A stretch of 21,951 nt of DNA from a virus. Positions 6,085 through 12,084 of the stretch are shown in pieces (within the stretch, counting starts at the first letter, position 1; each line of letters begins with the position of its first letter). A program made the position numbers and the translations under genes. The stretch spans positions 1 through 21,951 of IMG/VR virus record IMGVR_UViG_3300008416_000032, one strand, 5' to 3'. The notes under the pieces were generated by a model. It was not told where the DNA came from, searched no databases, and worked only from the letters and a program-made list of their open reading frames with translations.

Positions 6085-6359
6085 GTGTCCAGATGTAGCA
6101 TCAGCCCTACAGCCCTGCGGGGAGGCTGATAGCAGAGCCGGAGGCATCAAAGACCGGCAAACAGAGTTAGACATGGAAGTTACCCGTTTCCATGCCATTT
6201 GACTCAAAGTAGGTTCGTGTAGTTGGGAGCCACTGTTCCCCTAAATGGTGAGAAGACCTATGCTTATACCGAAGCCGACCGACCGTTGCCGAGGATTAGT
6301 CCTTTTTATAAGGGCTTTCCCTCCGCGCTCTCTCCCATTACCGAGGACGAGGATAGGTT
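6085..6359 (+). other. gene-free structured stretch downstream of RNA B
   Basis: I see no convincing gene here; a TTG-started frame at 6223-6405 lacks a ribosome binding site. Hairpins are frequent: ATCAGCC/GGCTGAT around 6100-6127, CATGGAA/TTCCATG around 6173-6195, TAGGT/ACCTA enclosing 6210-6262, AGGA/TCCT plus five T near 6294-6307, and AGGG/CCCT at about 6311-6322. It may be the 3' part of a longer RNA that reads through the terminator of RNA B, or a leader for the gene at 6360. Confidence 0.3.
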
Positions 6360-6482
6360 ATGGTTAGAATACGAAAACATCATAACAATAAAGGTTTTCA
6401 ACTAATAAGAAAAGGCACTACTCACAAACTGATTGAGAGATTAAGAAAAAAATATGTGGTGCGTAGAAAAAAGAGCAGTTGA
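6360..6482 (+). CDS. 40-residue basic protein
   Basis: ATG behind a GAGGATAGG-like site. The product begins MVRIRKHHNNKGFQLIRKGT, continues THKLIERLRKKY and ends in a run of basic residues; net charge is very high. Small basic proteins with an R.HHNNKG opening are familiar to me in phages as hypothetical. It may bind nucleic acid. Its end overlaps the next gene by 29 bases if that gene starts at 6454. Confidence 0.5.
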   Translation: MVRIRKHHNNKGFQLIRKGTTHKLIERLRKKYVVRRKKSS

Positions 6483-6912
6483 AGTTATGGAGAGAGAAAG
6501 ATGGGGAACTGAACCGAAATGTCCCCATTGTTGGAGTTTTAATGTAAGAAAAATAGTTGGTGATAATGGTTTAAGAAACGATAGGTTTTTGTGGCGGTGT
6601 AATAATTGTAATAAGCAGTTTACAGTGCGAATAGGGACGGTTTTTGAGGATTCTCGGTTATCTTTGTGGATATGGTTGTTTGCTTTTAGAAGGTACGATA
6701 TATTTGGGACAATAAATGCTCTTGAGATTTGCCGAGAATACCAAATTACATATAAATCAGCATTGTTGATGAAACATAAGATTTTAGAACAAAAAGATTT
6801 TTCAAATAGGCTGTCTGAGGCAATTCAGAAAACAAGAAATGCTATAGAGAGATTGAAATTCGACCTTGCTGTAGAAGAAAAAGTTTTGAAAATCTTAAAG
6901 AGAATAAAATGA
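6454..6912 (+). CDS. IS1595-type transposase zinc-ribbon domain protein, no DDE core
   Basis: The 152-residue product matches the N-terminal region of IS1595/ISXO2 transposases. It has AVEVMERERWGTEPKCPHCW, a second pair in WRCNNCNKQFTVRIGTVFED, then SRLSLWIWLFAF and a helix-turn-helix-like EICREYQITYKSALLMKHKIL. The catalytic DDE domain that should follow is missing; a Lys/Glu coiled-coil tail ends the protein. It is either a truncated element or a phage-adapted DNA-binding protein. The clean ending suggests adaptation. The residues before Met-12 align with the family, so I prefer 6454 over 6487 although no strong RBS is seen. Confidence 0.75.
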   Translation: MWCVEKRAVEVMERERWGTEPKCPHCWSFNVRKIVGDNGLRNDRFLWRCNNCNKQFTVRIGTVFEDSRLSLWIWLFAFRRYDIFGTINALEICREYQITYKSALLMKHKILEQKDFSNRLSEAIQKTRNAIERLKFDLAVEEKVLKILKRIK

Positions 6913-7010
6913 CTCTATCCTGTTGAGTTACGAGGTCAAGCGTTGTCCTATTTCACTATGGGAGCCGTTTGCCGGTGTCGGCTGAAAATAAACCGGCATA
7001 AGTTAGCTGA

Positions 7011-7277
7011 ATGCATAAAACAGAATGGTATAACCAAATTGAAAAACCTGTGAGAGAGCTTGTTAAGCTATTAAGAAACTCAGGGTTTAATACTATTTGT
7101 TCTTGTGGGCATAAGAATCCTCTGCCGTATGTGCAGATGGAATGGTATGCGCCTGAGGATATAAAACGTCTTTATAACCTATTGTGGGACAATGGTCACA
7201 AAGACTTTGAATTACATCTATTTTGGCATAGTTCTGGAGTTGGGCGGTTTATGGAAGTTAAGTTACTTAAAATATAG
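7011..7277 (+). CDS. small phage hypothetical protein
   Basis: The protein has 88 residues: a helix (IEKPVRELVKLLRNSGFNT) followed by CSCGH and alternating strands (YVQMEWY, DFELHLFWHS, RFMEVKLLKI). This compact alpha-beta shape, with a GFNT..SCGH core, occurs in small phage proteins of unknown role. A 7-bp hairpin (TGCCGGT/ACCGGCA) lies just upstream at about 6969-6997, and no clear RBS is visible, so the start is uncertain. Confidence 0.6.
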   Translation: MHKTEWYNQIEKPVRELVKLLRNSGFNTICSCGHKNPLPYVQMEWYAPEDIKRLYNLLWDNGHKDFELHLFWHSSGVGRFMEVKLLKI

Positions 7278-7308
7278 AATGCCCAAGAAACTCGGTCTTA
7301 GGAAAAGA

Positions 7309-7671
7309 ATGGATTACACAGATGAATTTGAGACATTTTGGAAGGCTTATCCGAGCCGGTGGAATCGGGACATCCATAGTTATGTAAAGCGCAAGAAGTA
7401 CCCCGCTTTTGAGAAATGGCAAAAGTTGCCACAGGATATAAGGGACGATTGCCTTGCCAAATCTAAGCTAATAAAGGAAGCTGAAGGGACACCGAGAGAT
7501 TGCGTAACATGGCTTAATCAAAGAGGTTGGGATGATATAGAGTTGCCTAAAGCGAAATTAAAGCCTTTTCCAGCCAATATAGTACCGATTATGAAGGGTG
7601 TACCACAAGGCGACACCCGTAGTACCAGCGACAAAGTGAATGAACAACGTAGAAAAATGGGGATAAAATAG
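7309..7671 (+). CDS. phage replication-protein C-terminal-like protein
   Basis: The protein has 120 residues. The block FETFWKAYPSRW, then KYPAFEKWQKLPQDIRDD, and RDCVTWLNQRGWDD is the C-terminal motif of phage replication initiators and helicase-loader-like proteins (FW..YP, W.KL, P.TWLN...W.D). In those it follows a DNA-binding winged helix, which is absent here, so the protein is either a short stand-alone version or the remnant of a longer one. The ATG at 7309 follows AGGAAAAG; an ATG at 7279 would add ten residues. Its tail (RSTSDKVNEQRRK) is repeated at about 7888. Confidence 0.65.
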   Translation: MDYTDEFETFWKAYPSRWNRDIHSYVKRKKYPAFEKWQKLPQDIRDDCLAKSKLIKEAEGTPRDCVTWLNQRGWDDIELPKAKLKPFPANIVPIMKGVPQGDTRSTSDKVNEQRRKMGIK

Positions 7672-7692
7672 GGATGGTAAAGGAGAAAGAAA

Positions 7693-7878
7693 ATGGAATT
7701 TGAAAAAGACCTGAAAAGTTTAATAAATGTGCATTGTTTAGAAAATGAATCTAATACGCCCGATTGGATATTAGCTCAGTATATAAACAAATGTTTAATA
7801 GCATACAATACGGCAACCTTGCAACGTGATAATTGGTACGGAAGCCACCCAAGCCCAACAAAAAAGAAAGTTGTATAA
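7693..7878 (+). CDS. small phage hypothetical protein
   Basis: The protein has 61 residues behind AAAGGAGAAAGAAA. The pattern KDLKSLINVHCLENESNTPD, then WILAQYINKCLIAYNTAT and R..WYG is that of a widespread small phage protein of unknown function. It lies between the two copies of the RSTSDKV motif, so it may have been inserted or moved by a local duplication. Confidence 0.75.
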   Translation: MEFEKDLKSLINVHCLENESNTPDWILAQYINKCLIAYNTATLQRDNWYGSHPSPTKKKVV

Positions 7879-7940
7879 ATAACCCCCGCAGCACAAGCGA
7901 CAAGGTGAGAGAGCAGAGGCAAAAAGATGAAGGGAGAAAT

Positions 7941-8105
7941 ATGTTAGCCGAAGGACGGTCAAGAGATATGCTTAGTGAGTTGTTCAAAGTATGCGGGAGA
8001 TTTTTACACAAGGAAATATCTTTGGAGACATTCGCTGAAAAGACTGAAAGATTAGCCAAAGAGAAACTAAGGGCTGAAGGCAGAATCAAGCAAACCCACA
8101 GTTGA
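7941..8105 (+). CDS. 54-residue hypothetical protein after a repeated tail
   Basis: The ATG at 7941 follows GAAGGGAGAAAT and gives a short helical protein (MLAEGRSRDMLSELFKVCGR, then LETFAEKTERLAKEKLRAEG). The frame is open further upstream to 7833. Bases 7886-7930 of that extension encode NPRSTSDKVREQRQK, almost the same as the tail of the gene at 7309. The piece is thus probably the 3' end of a duplicated gene, of which only this downstream part keeps a start. Confidence 0.55.
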   Translation: MLAEGRSRDMLSELFKVCGRFLHKEISLETFAEKTERLAKEKLRAEGRIKQTHS

Positions 8106-8117
8106 AAGGGCAATGAT

Positions 8118-8474
8118 ATGGGATTACACCCAAACCAAGAGATTTTAGGCGCAGTTCAGTTAGGGACTTGTGCAGGGATAAATGATACTAACCCCTATCA
8201 ACCAGAGGATAAGAAGAAGTATTTTGGTTGGAAACAAGGCCATGAAAGGGCTATTGAAAACCACCAAGAATATCTGAGATGGAAAAATGCCCCTTGGTAT
8301 CGTAAGGCTATGTGTAAAATAGGGGCACATAAATATAGTCTCAAACGTATTCCAGGTAGGCCACATATAGACCCAAAAACAGGGAATATTGATGGTCGAA
8401 ACCCAATCATAAAGAAGTACACTTGTATTTACTGTCCTGATACTCGTTTTGTAGGGTTAGGAGGTTATAAATAA
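8118..8474 (+). CDS. phage hypothetical protein, Rmf-like segment
   Basis: The protein has 118 residues. An early segment NPYQPEDKKKYFGWKQGHERA resembles the NPY...W..G motif of ribosome-modulation-factor-like phage proteins, although the rest (CKIGAHKYSLKR, CIYCP) is different and carries a late C..C pair. No function can be stated with confidence. RBS AAAGGGCAATG; the next gene starts at the following base. Confidence 0.65.
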   Translation: MGLHPNQEILGAVQLGTCAGINDTNPYQPEDKKKYFGWKQGHERAIENHQEYLRWKNAPWYRKAMCKIGAHKYSLKRIPGRPHIDPKTGNIDGRNPIIKKYTCIYCPDTRFVGLGGYK

Positions 8475-8702
8475 ATGGATAAAGTCCCCCACTTATCACG
8501 CATAGACAAAGAAGCCCTTGTAGACAAGCTGACGGAAGAGATAGAGCAGTTGAAGGCAACAGCCAGATGTCCTTGTGGAGGTTGGTTAGAAGGTACTGGA
8601 TACGATAGAAAAGACCACACTGTAGTATTTGATTGTAATAAATGTGGCGCTCAGTTGCTTGTGGATGCGAAAGTATGGGAGCAAGTTCTGAAAGGAAAGT
8701 GA
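8475..8702 (+). CDS. small zinc-ribbon protein
   Basis: The protein has 75 residues. A helical start (DKEALVDKLTEEIEQLKATA) is followed by a two-knuckle zinc ribbon: CPCGG at about 32-36 and CNKCGAQL at about 54-61. Such helix-ribbon proteins are common in phage early regions and may bind nucleic acid or proteins. It begins directly after the preceding stop. Confidence 0.7.
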   Translation: MDKVPHLSRIDKEALVDKLTEEIEQLKATARCPCGGWLEGTGYDRKDHTVVFDCNKCGAQLLVDAKVWEQVLKGK

Positions 8703-8703
8703 T

Positions 8704-8880
8704 ATGAAGGACAAAAGCGTAATATATAAAGATGAAAGCGATGGACAGATGAAACAATGTTTCTGCGTAGGGCCAGAAAATTGCGAAGACAATAACTGCA
8801 CTTTAGTACAACGGTACAAAGAAGCACAGGCCAAGAAAGGAATCAATGGCAAAGAAAACAAACAATCCGGCCAAAGCTAA
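8704..8880 (+). CDS. 58-residue Cys-rich protein overlapping ninG-like gene
   Basis: ATG follows GAAAGGAAAGTGAT. Four cysteines lie in CFCVGPENCEDNNC, a tight cluster suited to one metal ion. The last 35 bases overlap the next gene in another frame, a longer overlap than usual here, so the true end of use may differ. No family recognised. Confidence 0.55.
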   Translation: MKDKSVIYKDESDGQMKQCFCVGPENCEDNNCTLVQRYKEAQAKKGINGKENKQSGQS

Positions 8881-9292
8881 GGCATGGAAATACTTTTCAC
8901 GGATGATAAGAGTTCGGGATTGTATCGCAACCACCAGATGCCCGTTTGTGGGAGTTTGCGTAACATGCCAAAAGCGTTATCATATAAAATCGTTGCAAGC
9001 TGGTCATTGTTTCCCGGGCCGAGCTAATGCACGATTGTTTCAAGAAAAGTTGGTAAATGCTCAATGTGTGATATGCAACGAGAGATTACATGGCCAGCTC
9101 AATAGATACAAAGAGGCTATGGTAAATAAGTACGGCGCAAGGAAAGTCGCCAAGTGGGAAATCGAAGGCAAGAAAGTAATCCACAATCGAGACATGGACT
9201 TTGAAGGTCGAGCCGAGGAATATAAAAAACGCACGAATATAATGTTAAAGCCATTTGGATATTCAAGCTACGACCAAATGTTGAAGAACTAA
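8846..9292 (+). CDS. NinG/Rap-family recombination protein
   Basis: The protein has 148 residues. It shows the NinG (Rap) HNH-like core: CVTCQKRYHIKSLQAGHC, then FPGRANARLFQEKLVNAQC, CNERLHGQLNRYKEAM, with paired C..C sites and the conserved AGH. Rap of lambda is a structure-specific nuclease that resolves recombination intermediates. It lies apart from the NinB-like and SSB-like genes but in the same orientation. RBS AAGAAAGGAATCA. The family call is good; activity is inferred. Confidence 0.8.
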   Translation: MAKKTNNPAKAKAWKYFSRMIRVRDCIATTRCPFVGVCVTCQKRYHIKSLQAGHCFPGRANARLFQEKLVNAQCVICNERLHGQLNRYKEAMVNKYGARKVAKWEIEGKKVIHNRDMDFEGRAEEYKKRTNIMLKPFGYSSYDQMLKN

Positions 9293-9310
9293 AGGCTGAA
9301 GGAGAATGAG

Positions 9311-9703
9311 ATGAACCGAAGAAGTTTTTTACAGATAATAGGGCTGAGTCCTGCAGGAATAACGAATCCTGCAAAACAAGAACAACCCAAAATACCCAAT
9401 CCTTTGTATAAAAATTTACACCCAGATAGGCTTGACAGAATACCTGAGCGTATTTATGCCGAACAATGGAAAGACCAAAACAAACGAAGGGCGGGCGTCA
9501 ACGATGGCTTCACATACTTAGAATGGATTTTGTGCCCTTCAAAACAACGCATTCCGGCTCCTGTTAGCGAACGAGATGCACAAGTTGCTGCGGCGGTAGT
9601 GCAATGGCTTGGGACTTGTTGTGGTTTAGGTTTTATGCAAAGCTGTGAAATCCGCATAGGAAAAGAACGCAAAAAAGAAAGAGGGCTAAAATTTGGCTCT
9701 TAG
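9311..9703 (+). CDS. hypothetical protein with RRSFL N-terminus
   Basis: The protein has 130 residues. The N-terminus MNRRSFLQIIGLSPAGI resembles the twin-arginine (RRxFL) start of exported proteins, but its hydrophobic stretch is short. The C-terminal block APVSERDAQVAAAVVQWLGT, followed by CCGLGFMQ, is a motif I know from phage hypothetical proteins (V.ERDA.VAA.VIQWLGT). A similar MNRR.FL start occurs at 15693. Whether the protein is exported, or the start is a shared fold, cannot be told. Confidence 0.7.
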   Translation: MNRRSFLQIIGLSPAGITNPAKQEQPKIPNPLYKNLHPDRLDRIPERIYAEQWKDQNKRRAGVNDGFTYLEWILCPSKQRIPAPVSERDAQVAAAVVQWLGTCCGLGFMQSCEIRIGKERKKERGLKFGS

Positions 9704-9726
9704 TAAGCCCTAAAAGGAGACCCAAA

Positions 9727-10215
9727 ATGAGCACTGGAGAAACAAGTTGTAAGCAATATGGTCAATGCGAACGGCCTGTACCAACAATAGGCAACAAAGA
9801 ACATTGCGACAAAGCATGTACGGGCTACGAGCCAAAGTGCAAGACTTGTGGTGGAAGTGGCGAAATAGAAAATCCTGTAAATGGTGGTGAAGGCAATAAA
9901 TGGGATTGCCCTGACTGCAAGCCAGCCGAGCCAGAGGGGAGCGAGTTTACAAAACGGATGCGTACAAAATATAAAGGAAGAGCATTTGCAGATTGTCGAG
10001 CTAATGAGGTTCTTGAGGATTTTAGTGAAGCCTGCGACATCATCGACCACAAAGACATTCTTTTGAAGAATCGCGAGAACGAGGTGATAGCATACAAGGC
10101 CGAGCTAAAGGATACAATAGCCAACCTTGATGCTGAATGTCGTGTATCTCAGATGTTGCTGGTTGGACAGAAGAAACTAAAGGCCGAGCTAAAGAAACTC
10201 AAGGAGCAACCATGA
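9727..10215 (+). CDS. zinc-finger protein with DnaJ-type CxxCxGxG motif
   Basis: The protein has 162 residues. Cysteines come in three groups: CKQYGQC near 8-14, then HC.KAC, then CKTCGGSGEI with WDCPDC at about 38-64. CKTCGGSG is the repeat used in DnaJ-type zinc fingers. The second half is a long helix (HKDILLKNRENEVIAYKAEL through LKAELKKLKEQ), probably a coiled coil. RBS AAAGGAGACCCAAA. Small phage proteins with such fingers are frequent and have no single role. Confidence 0.7.
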   Translation: MSTGETSCKQYGQCERPVPTIGNKEHCDKACTGYEPKCKTCGGSGEIENPVNGGEGNKWDCPDCKPAEPEGSEFTKRMRTKYKGRAFADCRANEVLEDFSEACDIIDHKDILLKNRENEVIAYKAELKDTIANLDAECRVSQMLLVGQKKLKAELKKLKEQP

Positions 10216-10457
10216 AATACTTTAAACCAACGGAAAACACATTATTTTGGGCATACGAAGAAAAGTCAAGAATAGTCCACTATCACCATTTTAGTACCGG
10301 CAAGCCATTTAAAGTCGTCAAGTACACCGGCAACAAGGAAGAGACGCCGAACTGCCTGATAGCCATTGACCCGACAGACCCAGAGCATCCGTTTACTTTG
10401 AAGCTGGCGGATTGGCGTTTCCTTCCAGCGCCTAAGAGTTTTTTCGAGAAGAGATAA
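10212..10457 (+). CDS. small phage hypothetical protein
   Basis: The protein has 81 residues, starting at the ATGA overlap with the preceding gene, behind AAGGAGCAACC. It is rich in aromatic residues and short strands (YFKPTENTLFWAYEEKSRIV, FKVVKYTGN, FTLKLADWRFLPAP). It resembles a small beta barrel or SH3-like fold, but I do not recognise a family. Confidence 0.65.
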   Translation: MKYFKPTENTLFWAYEEKSRIVHYHHFSTGKPFKVVKYTGNKEETPNCLIAIDPTDPEHPFTLKLADWRFLPAPKSFFEKR

Positions 10458-10468
10458 GGAGATAAAAA

Positions 10469-10732
10469 ATGAAATTGGAAATTGGTGGGTCAACTGAGCA
10501 AAAAGATGTAATCATAAAAATATGGTTAGAGAAATGGGAAGATATTGTCGAAGTTTGGGCGGAGACTGAGAAAGACTCACATGTTATTATGTCCTTTTGG
10601 CCTAATGGACACTATTTTAGAGCTTGCTCAATCCCTAAAGATTTTGGACTTGCTGTGGATAAGTACGGGAGAATTGAAGAGAAAACCGGCACAATTATAT
10701 ATAATGTGGTTAAATGCAATATAGTTAAATGA
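10469..10732 (+). CDS. small hypothetical protein
   Basis: The protein has 87 residues behind AAGGAGATAAAAA. It alternates strands and short helices (DVIIKIWLEKWEDIVEVWAE, HVIMSFWPNGHYFRA, TIIYNVVKCNIVK). No motif of known function is present, and it carries no cysteine cluster, unlike many of its neighbours. Confidence 0.65.
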   Translation: MKLEIGGSTEQKDVIIKIWLEKWEDIVEVWAETEKDSHVIMSFWPNGHYFRACSIPKDFGLAVDKYGRIEEKTGTIIYNVVKCNIVK

Positions 10733-10777
10733 CACCGTGGAATCAGGCCAGCAGCTGTTGTTTCCAGTTGGAAAGGA

Positions 10778-10963
10778 ATGATGATAACAAGGTTTAAGTG
10801 TGTTGTTTGTGGCAAATTGACTGCAGGTAGAATGCCTCGTGAAAGTTGGGAGAGCGGGGACGCTACAGCCAGATTCCCAAGGCGACACAAAAATAAAGAG
10901 GGCGAACCATGCCCAGGTAATATTATAGAAGCTGAATGGGTAGACCAAGCCCTAAAAAAATAA
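10778..10963 (+). CDS. small zinc-binding-like phage protein
   Basis: The protein has 61 residues. RFKCVVCGKLTAGRMPRES, later CPGNIIEAEWVD, gives a C..C knuckle with a third cysteine and nearby histidine (RRHKNKEGEPC). This sequence style (CGK..AGR.P, PG.I.EAEWV) is known from small phage proteins. The two consecutive ATGs leave the exact start open; AAGGA suits the second. A hairpin with a TGGAA/TTCCA stem lies just upstream. Confidence 0.7.
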   Translation: MMITRFKCVVCGKLTAGRMPRESWESGDATARFPRRHKNKEGEPCPGNIIEAEWVDQALKK

Positions 10964-10992
10964 TGCAGAAAACCGAAAGGAGGTGATGCCAA

Positions 10993-11088
10993 ATGGCTCA
11001 TCCGAGCATAGAGAAGATTCGTTATGAGCAAAGAATGAAAGCGGGCGGTTGGGCGGGCATTAGGAAAATAAATATATTATTCTCTTGA
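10993..11088 (+). CDS. 31-residue micro-protein
   Basis: The ATG follows a near-perfect AAAGGAGGTGATGCC site, among the strongest in the window. The peptide starts MAHPSIEKIRYEQRMKAGGW and is basic. Its stop TGA is part of the -35 box of the ncRNA promoter. The RBS strength is the main evidence for translation. Confidence 0.55.
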   Translation: MAHPSIEKIRYEQRMKAGGWAGIRKINILFS

Positions 11089-11112
11089 CATCTTTGGCAA
11101 ATAGTCTATTAT
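11085..11112 (+). promoter_or_regulatory. sigma70-type promoter of the 347-nt ncRNA
   Basis: TTGACA at 11085-11090, a 16-base spacer, and TATTAT at 11107-11112, with a start predicted around 11118, where the first helix of the RNA begins. Confidence 0.7.
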
Positions 11113-11117
11113 GACTA

Positions 11118-11464
11118 TTACATCCTCCGGCTGGTTACGGCTGGAGCCTCCAGATTCTTCGGACTCTGGAGTATTGTAATGCGGGAACAGGACGTATTTG
11201 GCTGAGCAAGCGTTTGTACGCCCTGAACTCTATGAGATGGTGCTGTTGAGCTTAAGCCAATAGCGGAGAAAACTAACTTGGTTAGCCCGTTATTGTCGGC
11301 AGCACCAAAGGAATTAACATACTGCAAGGATGGAAAAACAGTATGATAGACTTATCTACCAAGTGTAGAAAAAGAACTTTTGTCGTTATGCGGCAATTGC
11401 AGAGTAAAATGCGGTCAGCTTCGTCTAAGTCCAACCTTAGATTATAAGTTGGCCGCTTTTTTTT
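11118..11464 (+). ncRNA. large structured ncRNA, about 347 nt
   Basis: This promoter-to-terminator unit has no credible ORF and contains ordered helices. A three-way junction closes with ATTACA 11117-11122/TGTAAT 11175-11180. It encloses CTCCGGCT/GGCTGGAG (11125-11146) and a UUCG-capped hairpin (11148-11171). Then come CAGG.CGTA/TACG.CCTG near 11189-11226, GGTGCTG/CAGCACC near 11239-11305 enclosing CAATAGCG/CGTTATTG and CTAAC/GTTAG, a 7-bp CATACTG/CAGTATG hairpin at about 11318-11345, and the terminator. It lacks tmRNA, 6S and RNase P hallmarks. By location it resembles the large phage RNAs (GOLLD, ROOL) but is shorter. Family unknown. Confidence 0.65.
11411..11464 (+). terminator. intrinsic terminator of the ncRNA
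   Basis: GCGGTCAGCTT (11411-11421) pairs with AAGTTGGCCGC (11446-11456) with two G-U pairs. The apical loop folds again (TCTAAG/CTTAGA), and eight T follow. Its loop sequence 11430-11439 is perfectly complementary to 11480-11489 downstream. Confidence 0.8.
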
Positions 11465-11497
11465 ATAATACAGTTAATTTAAGGTTGGATAAGGCGT

Positions 11498-11614
11498 ATG
11501 CAACAAAAGCGACAAGACGAGAGCGGACTTGACCGGAGTTTGTGTCGTGCCAATGCGGATATACAATGGCTGAGTGTACCACCTGTCAAGAGATATAGGG
11601 ATTATAATAAATAA
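11498..11614 (+). CDS. 38-residue micro-ORF with IQW..YRDY motif
   Basis: ATG behind TAAGG. The product starts MQQKRQDESGLDRSLCRANA and ends DIQWLSVPPVKRYRDYNK. Its end matches the peptide encoded at 1626-1685 (IQWAIHPARLGNYRDYRK): IQW, P and YRDY-K are shared, as is a 13-base identity (TATAGGGATTATA). Recurrence of the reading frame near two structured RNAs suggests a real conserved peptide. No known family. Confidence 0.45.
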   Translation: MQQKRQDESGLDRSLCRANADIQWLSVPPVKRYRDYNK

Positions 11615-11739
11615 CCTTGCTCCCCTGTATGCAGGATAAAGCTAATAGGGTTTAATCCGTATAAACTCGTTGGAAAAGGAAGGTTAGATGAACGGTTAAC
11701 AAGTAGAGATTGTTAGTTTGTCAGTCCGTATAGGCTAAG

Positions 11740-12057
11740 ATGAGAGAAACAAGTATAAACCAGCCCGATTTAGAAGATTTGAAGACTTACGGCAACAAAG
11801 GCAAAGCCAGCCAGGAGGATTACACAGCAGGGATAATAAGTGCCATAAGAGGTTGTTTGGACGAATCTTTGCATCTTTTCGAGCATGTTGAACCGAGAGG
11901 TGAAGCCCAAAAATCTACAAGAGACAAGGCTTTTGAGGTTATAGATTTAACATCAAAGACGTATTTAGCAGATATGGAGGCAGCATTTGGAATTAAAAAG
12001 TACGCCCCTCCCACGCATATCATCGAAGAAGGGGCGATAGTGTGTGAGGCTCAATAG
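11740..12057 (+). CDS. phage hypothetical protein
   Basis: The protein has 105 residues. The central part (QEDYTAGIISAIRGCLDESL, then TRDKAFEVIDLTSKTYLADM) is helical, and the C-terminus (PTHIIEEGAIVCEAQ) is short. No clear RBS precedes the ATG; the 125 bases upstream hold further pairing (TAACAA/TTGTTA with an outer ACGG/CCGT, near 11690-11732). It converges with the minus-strand operon; a GAGGCT/AGCCTC hairpin without U-tract spans 12046-12061. The coding call rests on composition. Confidence 0.55.
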   Translation: MRETSINQPDLEDLKTYGNKGKASQEDYTAGIISAIRGCLDESLHLFEHVEPRGEAQKSTRDKAFEVIDLTSKTYLADMEAAFGIKKYAPPTHIIEEGAIVCEAQ

Positions 12058-12084
12058 CCTCGGCTCACCAACACAAGTTAATTC

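Noticed and set aside
6223-6405. TTG-started ORF of 60 codons
   Set aside because: No RBS, composition unlike the neighbours, and it overlaps a better candidate at 6360.
11118-11464. tmRNA, 6S RNA or RNase P RNA
   Set aside because: No alanine-tRNA-like ends or tag ORF, no 6S-like open bubble layout, and no RNase P core motifs were visible.
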